A stretch of DNA of 64,000 nucleotides from Paenibacillus sp. P25 (GCA_024704175.1 CP085629.1:7066001-7130000); one strand, 5' to 3'. Counted from the first letter of the stretch, positions 29,290-39,884 are shown. Numbers and translations: made by a program. Notes: generated from the letters alone by a model not told the origin.

Positions 29290-30162
29290 ATGAACACCCG
29301 CGGCATCGGAGAAGGCATCTTTCAATCGATCAATATCGCCGCCCTGGCGTTCCTTGCGCCGCTGACCTGCTTCCCGTTCTATTATGTGGTGATCGTCTCG
29401 TTCACGGACCCGGCGGAGCCGCTGGCAAAGAAATGGGTGTTGTTCCCGGAGCATTTCAGCCTGGCGTCGTACGAATATTTGCTCCGGACGAAGGCCTTTC
29501 TCCGCTCGGTCGGCAACAGCGCCTTCCTGGCGGTCGTGGGTACGGCCTGCAGCTTGACAGTCACCTCGGGCCTTGCTTATGCGCTGTCCCGCCGAAGAAT
29601 GCGGGGGCGCCGGGTGCTGCTGCTTATGATTCTGCTGACGCCGCTGTTCAGTCCCGGGATCATCCCGCATTATATGCTCGTCCGGCAGACCGGCCTGATC
29701 GGCAGCATCTGGGCGTTGATCCTCCCGGCGCTGGCGAGCGGCTGGAATGTGATCCTGATGAAAGGGTTCTTCAGCGACCTGCCGGCCGAGCTGGACGAAT
29801 CCGCCGCGATCGACGGAAGCGGCGATATCCGGACCTGGATAACGATCATCCTTCCGCTGTCGCTTCCCGCGATAGCCGCGTTCGGCTTGTTCGAAGCGGT
29901 CGGCTTCTGGAATCAATTCTTCTCGGCGCTGCTGTACTTGAACGATTCCGCGAAATGGCCGATTCAGGTGCTGCTCCAGAACATGCTGCTGAACGCCTCC
30001 AATACGGATTTGCAGGCCTACGACGTATCGCAGCGACCGCCGCCGTCCGAGATGTTGAAGATGGCGGCGGTCGTCATCGCCACCGTTCCCATTCTTGTGG
30101 TGTACCCGTTCCTGCAGAAGCATTTTGCCCAAGGGGCGATGGTGGGTTCCATTAAAGCTTAA
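29290..30162 (+). CDS. LplC-type ABC transporter permease
   Basis: A 290-residue intact permease. CFPFYYVVIVSFTDP is in the first part, the EAA loop is DESAAIDGSGDIRTWITIIL, and the C-terminus FLQKHFAQGAMVGSIKA is diagnostic of the LplC group. AAGGAGGG precedes ATG 29290. It pairs with the LplB-type permease to form the membrane pore for the adjacent binding protein. The sulfatase gene starts 27 bp after its stop, so it is part of the same operon. Confidence 0.93.
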   Translation: MNTRGIGEGIFQSINIAALAFLAPLTCFPFYYVVIVSFTDPAEPLAKKWVLFPEHFSLASYEYLLRTKAFLRSVGNSAFLAVVGTACSLTVTSGLAYALSRRRMRGRRVLLLMILLTPLFSPGIIPHYMLVRQTGLIGSIWALILPALASGWNVILMKGFFSDLPAELDESAAIDGSGDIRTWITIILPLSLPAIAAFGLFEAVGFWNQFFSALLYLNDSAKWPIQVLLQNMLLNASNTDLQAYDVSQRPPPSEMLKMAAVVIATVPILVVYPFLQKHFAQGAMVGSIKA

Positions 30163-30189
30163 GTCGATTAGAAGCGGAGGGATACGGTA

Positions 30190-31704
30190 ATGGTACGAAC
30201 CAAACCGGAAATTATTTTCTTGATGACCGACCAGCGGCGCTGGGACTGCATCGGGCGTTACAACGAGCATATCATAACGCCGACGATCGATAAGCTGGCG
30301 GAGGAGGGCATCATTTACAACCAGGCGGTTTGCCAGGCGCCGATGTGCGTGCCGAGCCGCGGCTCGATGATGTTCGGCTATTATCCGTCACAGCTCGGCG
30401 TACGGACGAATTACGGCGGGCTGTATGAGGAAGACCGGTCGCCGAGCGACCCAGTCGCCGGAACTGATGCGGAAGGCCGGATACCAGACCGCCGGCTTCG
30501 GCAAGACGCATTGGAACCACGGCGTGAAGAATCCCGTTCCGCCGACGCGCGGGTTCGAGGTGCGGGCCGTAGGGCTTGCGCGGGACAGCGGGCATTACGA
30601 GGACGGTGCCCTGATGATGGGCGATGACGATCCCGAAGGGCTGAAGGCCTACCACGAGGAGACGAAGGACTACGGCGGCGGGGAGGAGAATGCAAACGGG
30701 TATATCGGCTGTACCAGCCGGATTCCGATGGAGCAGCACCGGGACGGCTGGGTGGCGGAGCAGTGCCTGAAATTCCTGGACGAGGGGTGGACCCGTCGCG
30801 GCCGCTGTTTCTGTATCTGTCGTTTCTTAAGCCTCACGCCGGATTTAACGTGCCGAAGGAATTCGAGGACCTGTACCGGATAGAGGATATCCCGGACCTG
30901 CCCCAGCCGCCTTGGGAGGACGAGCGGGATACGCATCTGGCCGCCGTCGACGAGGCGAGCGACCAGACCCGGCGCAATTATACGGACAAGCGGGAGGTAT
31001 GGGAGCGGATGACGCCGGAGGAGCGCCGGCGCACGACGCTTCGCTACTGGGCGAACTGCTCGTGGCTTGATCATTATTTCGGGCGGGCGCTGGAGAAGCT
31101 GGAACGGCAGGGCCGTCTTGAAAACGCTTTAATCGTCTTCGTGTCCGACCATGGAGAGATGCTGGGCGAGCGGCGCTTCCGGTTCAGCAAATACTGCCTC
31201 TACGACAGCGGCGTGAGGGTGCCGATGATCTTGTCCGGCTCCTATATCCCGGAAGCGAAGCGGGGGACTGTAGACGAGCGTCCGGCCGAGCTGGTGGATC
31301 TCGTTCCGACGCTGTCGGAGGTCGCAGGTCTGCCCCGAAACCCGCAGCTGCCCGGGCTGGATTTATTCGGGGAGCTGCAGCGCAAGGGAACCTTCTGCGA
31401 GTTCCACGCCAAGGCGACCGATGGGCGGCATCTGCCTCCAGCCCTGATGTGGCGGAAGAAGGACTGGAAGCTTATTCTGTATATGCCGGGCACGATCGCC
31501 GATGCAGTGGGACGGGTCGATCAGTTCCAAGGCGAGTTGTACCACTTGGCGGAGGATCCGAACGAGTGGAACAATCTGTACGGCGATGAGCAGTATGCGG
31601 CGATCCGAGAGCGCATGACGGGCGAGCCGCTGATGCATCTCGCGTGCGTCTGGACGCGGGGGCCGTTCTTTTACGATAAGCAGGGGCTTGAGGCATTGGG
31701 GTGA
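30190..31704 (+). CDS. Sulfatase of the formylglycine type (two frameshifts)
   Basis: About 505 residues. N-terminal PEIIFLMTDQRRWDC gives the first metal-binding Asp. The activation motif MCVPSRGSMM has CxPSR, where Cys is converted to formylglycine; this is the Cys-type. Also present are GKTHWNHG and FVSDHGEMLGERRFR. No signal peptide, so it should act in the cytoplasm on imported sulphated saccharides. Frame breaks lie near 30446 and near 30785, where GAGGGG needs one more G to read EGVDPSRPLFL. It is the last gene of the transporter operon. Confidence 0.9.
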
Positions 31705-31736
31705 AACCACACCCATTCCCGCCCTGGGAGATTCGT

Positions 31737-31823
31737 TTACCCGGCCGATACGGCGAAATAAAGCACGGTACCCGACAATGCTGCAATGAGCAAAAAACCG
31801 ACGGCTTTCTTAACGAACTCCAT
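31737..31823 (-). CDS. Possible 28-residue membrane peptide
   Basis: An AGGAGGTG site precedes ATG 31823 on the minus strand. The product starts MEFVKKAVGF and has one hydrophobic helix (LLIAALSGTVLYFAV), ending in a short tail. This is the pattern of a real small membrane protein. It lies in the 31705-32008 gap between convergent genes, and no partner is apparent. Confidence 0.45.
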   Translation of the reverse strand: MEFVKKAVGFLLIAALSGTVLYFAVSAG

Positions 31824-31905
31824 GCTTGCCCACCTCCTATTCTTGAGTTTGCTCGCAAAGTCCGGGGATTAGACGTTGTACAGCGAAAAAAAGCGGAACA
31901 TTTTG

Positions 31906-31949
31906 CCAACCATGCCGGTTGGCTCAGCCTGTTGAGAAACCTCAACAGG
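31906..31949. other. Two adjacent hairpins between convergent genes
   Basis: GCCAACC/GGTTGGC (31906-31924) and CCTGTTGAG/CTCAACAGG (31928-31949) are adjacent stems. They lack a good T-run on either strand. They could end or stabilise the transcript of the hydrolase gene. Confidence 0.4.
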
Positions 31950-32008
31950 TCGCTTCCTCATTTTGTACATAGAAAATAAAGTTGCAGACTGGAAAATAAA
32001 ATATTTTC

Positions 32009-32944
32009 TTAGTGAGACGATGTTCCTGTTTCGCCAAAAAAGTCGTATAACACCTTTGCCAAAAACTCCGGTTTTTCTTCTGGTATAAAGTGTCCGCACT
32101 CGGGTATAGAGCCACCTTCAACGTGATCAGCTAAAGGCAATAATGACTTTCTTAGCTTATCGCCGGCAGCACTTTCCCCGCCATAGGCAAGAATGGGGGT
32201 TCGCAATTTTTGATGTCTGTATTTTTGATTATGCTCGCCATCTTTTAGAAGAGAACGATATAATTCGAAGCCGGCTCGTAATGCTCCAGGAGCAGAGTAT
32301 TGACGAACATATTCATCGATATCTTCTTCTTTAATGGATAATGGATTGTATGTTAAATTTTTGAAAAAATAGTCCAAATAAATTCGTTCACGTCCGGCAA
32401 TCAAGTATTCGGGCAAATCCTTGGCCATGTGAAACCCAAAATGCCACCTTCCGCCATTGGCAACATCCATTAACTTTTCAAGCCCGAAACCTGCAACAAA
32501 TGCATCTAACAAAACTAATCTCTTTACATTCTCGGGATACTCAGCAGCATAGGTGAAAGCTACATTGGCTCCTATATCATGACCGACTAAAAATATTTCT
32601 TTAAATCCAAGTTGTTCAACTAATGCATGGATATCTTGGGCTATCGTCAATTTATCATACCCAGCCAGAGTTTTTTCTGAAAATCCGCACCCTCTTAAGT
32701 CCGGGGCAATAACGGTGTAAGACTGGGCGAGTTTGGGGATAATCTCCTTCCATGCATACCATGTTTGCGGCCATCCATGCAGAAGGACTACAGGAAGCCC
32801 TTTACCTGCTACTACATAATGAAGACGTATACCGTTCACATAGGCCCGATGATGGCTGTATTCGAAATTCTCCTGCTTACTTTCTAATTTCATGCCTCTT
32901 CTTTCAACATCCGCAGCAGTCATTTCATTTCCTCCGGCAAGCAT
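32009..32944 (-). CDS. Alpha/beta hydrolase (epoxide hydrolase/dehalogenase-like)
   Basis: About 305-311 residues. The oxyanion-hole motif is LLHGWPQTWYAW and the nucleophile elbow GHDIGA has Asp as nucleophile, as in epoxide hydrolases and haloalkane/fluoroacetate dehalogenases, rather than Ser. The catalytic His is in ECGHFIPEEKPEF. The substrate is not predictable. Either ATG 32944 or 32923 may be used; GGAGG is very close to the latter. Divergent from an Rrf2-family gene with two matching inverted repeats between them, so probably under its control. Intact, and lower in GC than its neighbours, which suggests acquisition. Confidence 0.88.
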   Translation of the reverse strand: MLAGGNEMTAADVERRGMKLESKQENFEYSHHRAYVNGIRLHYVVAGKGLPVVLLHGWPQTWYAWKEIIPKLAQSYTVIAPDLRGCGFSEKTLAGYDKLTIAQDIHALVEQLGFKEIFLVGHDIGANVAFTYAAEYPENVKRLVLLDAFVAGFGLEKLMDVANGGRWHFGFHMAKDLPEYLIAGRERIYLDYFFKNLTYNPLSIKEEDIDEYVRQYSAPGALRAGFELYRSLLKDGEHNQKYRHQKLRTPILAYGGESAAGDKLRKSLLPLADHVEGGSIPECGHFIPEEKPEFLAKVLYDFFGETGTSSH

Positions 32945-32948
32945 TATT

Positions 32949-33027
32949 TGTAACCATAATGATTACATGTAACCATTTTATTTACAGGTTGCCGCTTTGT
33001 CAATATCCTGTAACTAATTGAATTACA
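32949..33027. promoter_or_regulatory. Two TGTAA-N9-TTACA operators in a divergent promoter
   Basis: TGTAA-N9-TTACA occurs at 32949-32967 and again at 33009-33027, with identical arm and spacer lengths. The first is followed by a TTACATGTAA palindrome (32963-32972). Rrf2-type regulators bind such dyads. A TATAAT box lies at about 33040-33045 before the regulator gene. Confidence 0.7.
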
Positions 33028-33072
33028 TGTGAGACGCGATATAATAAGGTGAATAGAGATCGTTGAAGGTGG

Positions 33073-33585
33073 GTGAATGAGTTGTCCATTAGCGACCGTT
33101 TTGCGGTAGCTCTTCATATCCTAGCGGTATTGGAAATCAACAGGATGAAAGTAAATACTTCGGAATCCATTGCAGCCAGCGTTAATACAAATCCGGTCAT
33201 CATCCGAAAAATCACAGGTATGCTTAAGCAAGCAGGTTTGGTAAAAAGCCGACCTGGAGTTGCGGGTACGGAGCTGGCGGCAGACCTATCCACTATATCC
33301 TTGCTTGATGTCTACAAAGCAGTTCATGTTGTGCAGGAGAAAGAATTATTCAGTATCCATGCAAATCCCAATCCTAACTGTCTTGTTGGACGAAACATTC
33401 AGGATACCATTGGTTCTCTTTTTACTGTTGCTCAGCTTGCTTTAGAAAAAGTCTTAGCGAGTTTAACCATGGAAGATGTTGTAAGCGGCATTATCGAAAG
33501 AGAAAATTCAAGGACCGACTCTGAGGCCTTAGACTGTCGTTCCATCAGGCCGGATGAGGTACATCGAGAAAAGATTTCGGAATAG
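33073..33585 (+). CDS. Rrf2-family transcriptional regulator (YwnA-like)
   Basis: About 167-170 residues. N-terminal SISDRFAVALHILAVLEI, then a winged helix with TNPVIIRKITGMLKQAGLV, and a conserved C-terminal LFSIHANPNPNCLVGRNIQ. A single Cys is not enough for the Fe-S ligands of IscR/NsrR, so it is more likely a YwnA-type repressor. The start may be GTG 33073 or TTG 33082; the latter has better spacing from AAGGTGG. It divergently faces the hydrolase gene, and the shared operators suggest autoregulation and control of the hydrolase. Intact. Confidence 0.85.
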   Translation: MNELSISDRFAVALHILAVLEINRMKVNTSESIAASVNTNPVIIRKITGMLKQAGLVKSRPGVAGTELAADLSTISLLDVYKAVHVVQEKELFSIHANPNPNCLVGRNIQDTIGSLFTVAQLALEKVLASLTMEDVVSGIIERENSRTDSEALDCRSIRPDEVHREKISE

Positions 33586-33897
33586 GACACAGTTTAGGAC
33601 TGTAGTGTGTACTGCCAATGTCCGACTTCATCATGAAGCCCCTTAATGCAGGCAAACTTGGCCGGATTTTGCGCGGTTGGTCGAGAAGAGCAATGGAATA
33701 TCGGGTGGCTGTTGGTGTATGGCCTTTCATCAGGAGGGAGTCGGGCGTAAATAAATCCGCTATCCAAAGCCGATCTGAGAAAGAGCTTCGGGTACAGGGC
33801 TCCATCATGAAATCTATTTGTCCGACCCGCGTAAGGTCAAACCGTCGGCCATGAAAACCATCCTTCGGGCGCCGGTGACCGGAAGAAATAAGCGGTG

Positions 33898-33942
33898 AAG
33901 ACCCGCTGCTTCGGATGTTTTTTCCGGGCGCAAGCGGGTCTT
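33898..33942. terminator. Intrinsic terminator, homologous to one at 47183
   Basis: AAGACCCGCT (33898-33907) pairs with AGCGGGTCTT (33933-33942). The loop and flanks resemble those of the terminator at 47183-47222, which also sits beside a CBO0543-like gene. Confidence 0.75.
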
Positions 33943-33944
33943 CT

Positions 33945-34175
33945 TTACGTGATGGATGATTTAGAGGGTAAATAGTTGCGGACATAAAGGAACACGAGCA
34001 GGTTCAACGAATAGGTGGCGCCGCTGTAGAACTTAGCCTCCCCGGCGAGCATAGATGAAAATCGGCAGGTGCGGGTTCCGAGCTGTTTTTATTCAAAGAG
34101 CAAACCTACCGGGGCCGGGTCCGTAGCGAGGCGGCCAGGATAAACCATTGTTCGCATCGAAGCGAACCGGCGCAG
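33945..34175 (-). pseudogene. Remnant of a CBO0543-like membrane gene
   Basis: Minus-strand translation of 33945-34020 gives TYSLNLLVFLYVRNYLP and the same last codons as the gene at 47232. Near 34130-34170 the N-terminal RFDAN and FILAAS of that protein recur. The middle (more than 100 codons) is missing. So this is an internally deleted copy together with its downstream terminator. The rest of the 33586-34230 gap shows no credible gene. Confidence 0.65.
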
Positions 34176-34230
34176 CCGAAGGTCCAGCCTGCATACGGCC
34201 GTTTCCCCGGCAGATACCCGCCTCCTCGTA

Positions 34231-35925
34231 TTACCGGCTCCTATCCTTAAAATGCTTCCGCACGACCTCATAAGCCAGCTTCGGCCGCCGGTACTCGTCG
34301 ACGATGCCCTTGCTGTTCTTCGTCTGTGCGCGCCAGAGCGGCCAAGGGCCTTCCTCCGTTACACGGCAGTCGCAGAACTGCCAGATGAACATTCCCGAGA
34401 CGAAGTCCCGGCTCCGGTAAGCCTGGAGGTTGCTGTCCAGAATTTGCGCCTGCCGTTCCTCGCTTCCTTTCACCGCGGCCGGCGAACGGAAGCCGTAGAA
34501 GCCGTCCCCGCCGAATTCGCTCATGATCATCGGCTTACCGAGACCCCCTGCCGCATCGGCCCAGCTTCTCGCCAGGTCGCACAGCTCGCCGGGATCCTCG
34601 TTTCCATACCACCCGGGGTACAGGTTGAACGAGACGATGTCGGCAAGATCGAAGCAGAGCTCCTTGTCCCGGTGATGAGAGGCGAAGGTGAGCGGCCGGG
34701 TCGCGGTCCAGCGCCCGAATTTGCTCCAGCTGGCGTTTATAGTGGACCCGGCCTTCCTCCGTGTCGCTGGCGCATTCATTCAGAATGGCCCAGATGACGA
34801 TGGAGGGGTGGTTGCCGTGCTGCAGCACCATTTCCTTATTGACTTGCTCGCACTGACGAATGAAATTCGGGTTCCGCATCTGCTCGAGGCTCAGCCCGCG
34901 GGCGTGATTTTCCTCCCATACGCAGAATCCGCGTTCGTCGCACAAATCCAGGAAGCGCTCATCGTTGGGATAATGGCTCGTCCGCACGCTGTTGGCCCCC
35001 ATATCAGCCATCAAATCGAGGTCTTTGGCCATCAGGGGTAGCGGAAAGGCCGCGCCGACCAGCGGATGATCCTCGTGCCGGTTGAAGCCCTGAAGCACGA
35101 TATCTTCGCCGTTGATTTGAATCCTGCCTTTCTTTGTCGTTACCGTCCGAAAGCCGACCCGCTCGATCAAGTCATCCATAGGGGAAGCGCCGTCTTCGGC
35201 GGTGAATAAGCGGAGTTCGAGCTCATATAAACGCGGGGAGCGGGGCGACCAGGCTTCCACTCCCGGCATAAGGAAGCTTCCGGTCAACACCAGCTCGGCG
35301 CCGGGCGCAATACGGGCGGGGCCGAGACGCGCTCTTGTCCCGCCAGCTCCCCGAGGAGCGTAAATTCCCGTTCCTCCCCGGAAGTATTGCGCACCGCAGC
35401 TTGAATGTCGGCGCGCCATCCGCCCCCGTCCAAGACCGGGATGAACCCGATTCTTTCAATGAACAGGTCGCCGATTTCCTCCACGGCCACCGGCCGAATC
35501 AGCCCGCCGTACGTATAATAGTCGTTAGGCACATGGAGGGACGAACCCTCGTGGAAGCCGTTGTCCACCAGCACGGCGATTTCATGGGTTCCGGGCGCAA
35601 CGTCCCGGACAATCGCCGAGAATGCGGTATAAGCGTTGTAATGCTCCGCCACCGGCTTCCCGTCGAAGAATACACTCGCCGTGTGGCTCACGCCCTTGAA
35701 GACCAGCCGGAGCGTAGTCTTGACAGGCACCTCCAAGGTTTTCCGGTACAGCCCCTTGCCTCTGTAGGTCAGCGGCTCCGGGTGCATTTCCCAGCACCCC
35801 GGCACCGGCGACCGGTATTTGAATTCGGGCCGTTCCCGCACGGCCTCTTCCACGACGGCGAAATCCCACATGCCCTCAAGCTCTGTGATTTTACGGATAC
35901 GGTTTGTTTGAAACAAACGGATCAT
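34231..35925 (-). CDS. Glycoside hydrolase family 2 (beta-glucuronidase-like; two frameshifts)
   Basis: About 564 residues. The N-terminal jelly-roll domain includes PVPGCWEMHPEPLTYRGKGL and YYTYGGLIRPV. The TIM barrel has GFNRHEDHPLVG and NSVRTSHYPNDE. The general acid/base is in WAILNECASDTEEG and the nucleophile Glu in MIMSEFGGDG. The C-terminus retains the FCDCRV and SKGIVDEYRRPK typical of UidA-like enzymes. Frame breaks near 35310 and near 34700. No signal peptide, so intracellular. It lies 14 bp after the YesN-like regulator in the second sugar locus; with the sulfatase across the gap, it suggests breakdown of sulphated, uronate-containing saccharides. Confidence 0.88.
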
Positions 35926-35938
35926 GTTCCTGCTCCTC

Positions 35939-38257
35939 TCATGCCTGTTTGCGAAATTGTTCCCGGTACTGCGTGGGTGTCAAACCGGCTGCGCTTTTAA
36001 AAATCTTATTAAAATACGAATGCTGGTAGCCTACCCGCTCCGCGATTTCGCTGATTTTCAATTGGGTGCCGATCAGCGGCTCCTTGGCTTTGTCGATCCT
36101 CAGCCCCATGATGTAATCGACATAACTTACGCCCGCCACCTGTTTGAAGGAACGGCTTAGCGTATACGGGCTGGCGGACAGCCGCTCCGCGCATTCCTCC
36201 AGCGACCAATCTTCGTGATAATGATGCTGCAGCGGCTCCATCGCCTGTTCGACCAGTTGCCGGGCATGGAAATTTTGCATTCTGCCGAACTGCTCCAGAT
36301 AAGGCTCCATGATCCGCTGAGCGAACCATCGTTCCAAGGCGACCGGCTCCCGAACCGCAATCAGCTCCTCCAACAGGCGCCCCTCGGTGAACAGGGGATG
36401 GTGGATAAAGCCGAGCTCGATCAGCATGCGCCGGACGCTGCCCATCAGCTGGAACAGTGCCTGCTGAACCGCCATTTCCCGGCTCCCGGCCCGCTTGATC
36501 TCGAGCATGAATTCGCCGAATTTGGCGTAGGCTTCTTCCGCGAGTCCAAGACGCATCAAGTGCAGAAACTCTTTTTCCAGCGCGAACGGATAAGAAATGA
36601 CCGGTCGCGGGCGGGGAACAAATTCCTCCATGTCGATCATTTGGCGGGCCGCCTGCATGTCCCGGTAACGGGCCGCATGGCGGGCCTGCTCGAGCCGCTC
36701 CGGAATATCTCCGGCCTGGTCCGTCGAGCGGCTGATCAGGACGGTGACTTCAAGGCCCAGCACCTTGCCGAGCGCAGAGATCAGTTCCTGGGCAAGACCG
36801 TAAAGCCGGGGCCGGAGCTCCTCCCGTTTCCATTCGCGGGGAAGCATACAGAGCAGTCCGACGGAAAGGTCCTGAAAATTGATCACGCTTGAGCCCGGAA
36901 GATGCGGAGCGGCGAGCTCCTCGGTGATGTTGGCGGCGGCAAAGCTGATCAGTCGCCGGTCCTGTTCCTTGAAACGGCCGTGTTCGGTCAGCCCGGACAA
37001 CTGGATCAGCAGGATCACGAACTGCTTATCCGCGGCATCCCAGCCGAGCTGTTCCATCCGCTGCTTGAGCCCGGCTTCATCCCAGGCATACAGGTGCCCC
37101 TGGACGAGCTGGAGCAGGAAGCCCTCCCGCAGGGAAGGCAAGGAGCGCTTCAGATTTTCCTGCAGCGAACGGCTTTCCCGGGTGAGGCGGCTCCACTGCT
37201 GCTCGATGAATTCGATCTCATGCTTTACATTCCCCTCCTGACCGGGCCTGCCCGCGTGGAACAATTGAACAAGGCGGCCGATCGGCTGGTACAGCCTCCG
37301 GGAGGCGAACAGGGCAAGCGCAAGGGCGGCCAGAATGCCGGCCATACTGCTCAGCAGGATAAGGCGCGAGGTGCGGAGCACGGGCTTCGTCAGCTCCGAC
37401 AGCGGCGCCGCCGTTACATATAGCCATCCGGCTTTAGTCACTTCACCGAAGGAGACCATATAGTCCGCTCCGTTCCAGCGGTAGACGAAGGAATCCGTGC
37501 CGCCCTTCCGGCGGAGTACGGCCTCCTTCAATGGCAGGGACAACGCTTCGTCCCGGCTCTCGGGCGGCACAATCCATTCGCCGGTATCCCGCATAAGGAA
37601 GGCGGTTCCGGTTTCGTCGGAAGGGATGCTCCGGATCATTTGTTCCAGCTCCTTATTGCTCAGGTTCAGCACGAAAGCGCCGAACGGATGGTCGGAATGC
37701 CAAGGGATTTTAAAAATAATCGAAACCGTCGCCGTCCGATTCGACGATACCGTGGCCGGCAGGCCGTAGGCGAGGAAGAGGCCTTCCTTTTGATCCAGAA
37801 GCGATACATAAGACTCGAGCTGCTCCGGATTCGGATAATAGATGCCGTCCGGCGTGATGACCGCCTTCTGGCGGTTCAGGAATAAGTGCGCCTCGTCAAT
37901 GAGCACATTCGAGCCCCCGACGACCAGCGGCGATTCCATCACCTCATGCATCCGGTCGATATTGTCGATGAATACCAGGCGGTCCAAATGGTTGCCGTAC
38001 AAAGAATTGGCGGACCACCTGCTCATGACGAGAGCGATCTGGTCGAGCCGCTTGTTCATCGTCTCGGAGAACTGCTCGAATTTCAATTGATGCGACCGGA
38101 GTGCTTCCTTCTTGATTTCACCGGTACCGATCATATAGGTGCTGATGGCAATAAACACCGAGGGAACGCTGGTAATCAGCAGGACCAGAATGAGGTCTGC
38201 GGCGGAAATATTCCCCCTAGCACTGCGGCTCTGCAGCCAATCGAACCATCGTCTCAT
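35939..38257 (-). CDS. YesN-like membrane AraC regulator
   Basis: A 772-residue intact protein. A short N-terminal basic stretch is followed by a membrane helix (LILVLLITSVPSVFIAI), an extracellular Cache-like sensor of about 260 residues and a second helix (ILLSSMAGILAALALALFA). A cytoplasmic region with a central helical segment ends in the AraC double HTH: WSLEECAERLSASPYTLSRS and SEIAERVGYQHSYFNKIFKS. Regulators of this type sit in Paenibacillus sugar loci and respond to extracellular oligosaccharides. It lies between the second binding lipoprotein and the GH2 gene on the same strand. Confidence 0.93.
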   Translation of the reverse strand: MRRWFDWLQSRSARGNISAADLILVLLITSVPSVFIAISTYMIGTGEIKKEALRSHQLKFEQFSETMNKRLDQIALVMSRWSANSLYGNHLDRLVFIDNIDRMHEVMESPLVVGGSNVLIDEAHLFLNRQKAVITPDGIYYPNPEQLESYVSLLDQKEGLFLAYGLPATVSSNRTATVSIIFKIPWHSDHPFGAFVLNLSNKELEQMIRSIPSDETGTAFLMRDTGEWIVPPESRDEALSLPLKEAVLRRKGGTDSFVYRWNGADYMVSFGEVTKAGWLYVTAAPLSELTKPVLRTSRLILLSSMAGILAALALALFASRRLYQPIGRLVQLFHAGRPGQEGNVKHEIEFIEQQWSRLTRESRSLQENLKRSLPSLREGFLLQLVQGHLYAWDEAGLKQRMEQLGWDAADKQFVILLIQLSGLTEHGRFKEQDRRLISFAAANITEELAAPHLPGSSVINFQDLSVGLLCMLPREWKREELRPRLYGLAQELISALGKVLGLEVTVLISRSTDQAGDIPERLEQARHAARYRDMQAARQMIDMEEFVPRPRPVISYPFALEKEFLHLMRLGLAEEAYAKFGEFMLEIKRAGSREMAVQQALFQLMGSVRRMLIELGFIHHPLFTEGRLLEELIAVREPVALERWFAQRIMEPYLEQFGRMQNFHARQLVEQAMEPLQHHYHEDWSLEECAERLSASPYTLSRSFKQVAGVSYVDYIMGLRIDKAKEPLIGTQLKISEIAERVGYQHSYFNKIFKSAAGLTPTQYREQFRKQA

Positions 38258-38302
38258 CCCTCATCCCCCGGTGTACGTGCACCAAATCACGGCCGATCGC
38301 GG

Positions 38303-39848
38303 TTATTTCGACCCGTTGTTGGCACGGTAAGCTTCATTGAATTCATCCGTTATTTTCGTATAATTCTTATCCGCCTTCAGTTCGTTTACGAAGCGGTCCC
38401 AGTCCTCCAGCGACGCTTTATTCATCATCACCTTCGTTTTCATATCCTGGATTTTCTTGCTGTAGTCGCTGCCCAGCTTGTTATTGGTCTCGGAGACGAG
38501 ACCGGATACCGGGCTTGGGATGCTGACAGGCTCTGCGGCGTCGATCAGCTTCTTATCCCTCGCGATTTGTTCCGGCGTAAGACCGGACGTGCCGACGTTG
38601 GCATATTTATCGTATTTCATGAAAATATTTTGCATGAACTGGAAGCTCGGATCTTTCAGAGCTTGATCCGTGAGGATATAATTGCTGCCCTGCATTGTAA
38701 AATGAACATCCTTCAGGCCGTAATTGGCCAGCTCGTGGCCCTCGTCCGACGTACCGTAATTCATAAATTCCAGCAGCTTCCTCACTTTCGCCTCCGGCAC
38801 CTTCTTCGGAATGACGAACATGCCGAAGTGTCCGTTGCCCTTGGACGCATACTTGCCCTGCGGGCCCGTCATGTAGGGAATCCATTCCATGTCCGGCTTG
38901 GCGTTCGGGTTTGAGCTGGAAATATCCTTGATGAACGTCGCTTCCTGATTCGGCTTATCTATAAAAATCCCCGCCTTCCCGGCGCTGACGAGATCCTTCG
39001 CCTGATTGTGCTTCAGCAGCGCGAAGTCCTGCGGGATGAGGCCTTCTTTAAAAGCACGCTGGAACCATTCGAGCGATTGCCGCGTCTCCGGCTCGAAGGT
39101 CATATCGATCAGCTTGCCGTCCTTCAGCTTATACTTTCCGCTAGAGCCTGTGAATACGCTCTCAATAAAGCCGAACTGGCCCATGTCGTTCTGGCCCACA
39201 TAACCGGAGAGCCCGATCGTATCCTTCTGTCCGTCCGGGGCGTTCTCCTTGAAGGCTTTCATTACATTGTACAACTCATCGGGCGTTTCGGGCATCTTCA
39301 AATCTAATTTTTTCAGCCAATCGGTTCGAATTAACGGTCGCGCATTGCCCTCCGTCGGGCGTACCCTCGGAATGCCGTACAGCTTGCCGTCGATAAGCAA
39401 ATTTTTGTATGTGATATCCGGGAATTTCATGAGGTTCGGATACTTCTTGATCAGCTCGGTCAAATCCCAGAAGGCGCCTTGTTTGGCCATATTGCGGAAG
39501 GCGGCGTTCCCGGTATCGGTGACCAGCGTCAGATCCGGCAGGTCGCCCGAGGCCAGCGTGACGTTGACCTTCTCGCTGAAGTTGTTAGGCGTGACCCAGG
39601 TAATATTCAGCTTCGTGTTCGTCCTCTTCTCGACTTCCTTCAAGATGGCGTTGTCGGCGGCCGGAGGCTCCTTCTGATAATAGATCGACAGGATGCTGAT
39701 TTCCGTCGGTTTGCCGTCTTCCGTCCCCCCCTTGGGAAGGGGTTCCCGGGTCCTGGTTCCCTCCGCAGGCGGAAACGGTCATAGCGGTCGCCAGCAGGAT
39801 TGCGGCCACTGCCGGTTGGCGGGATATACGGTGCGGGCTGTAAGTCAT
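38303..39848 (-). CDS. Extracellular solute-binding lipoprotein of the second locus (one frameshift)
   Basis: About 514 residues with a lipobox near MTVSACGG. It carries KVNVTLASGDLPDLTLVTD in the N-lobe and YEVMKAF-like elements (LYNVMKAFKENAPDG), ending in a Lys/Asn-rich tail. It resembles the lipoprotein at 26679 in layout but is clearly a different protein. The frame breaks near 39728 in a C7/G7 run. The start at 39848 has GGAGGCAT upstream. It follows the LplC-type permease (39885-40771) on the same strand. Probably binds a different or longer oligosaccharide than the first locus. Confidence 0.88.
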
Positions 39849-39884
39849 GGTAATGCCTCCTTGGTTCTAGTATAATAGGATATT

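Noticed and set aside
37886-38914. 342-codon plus-strand ORF
   Set aside because: Antisense to the YesN-like regulator and binding lipoprotein, both well supported.
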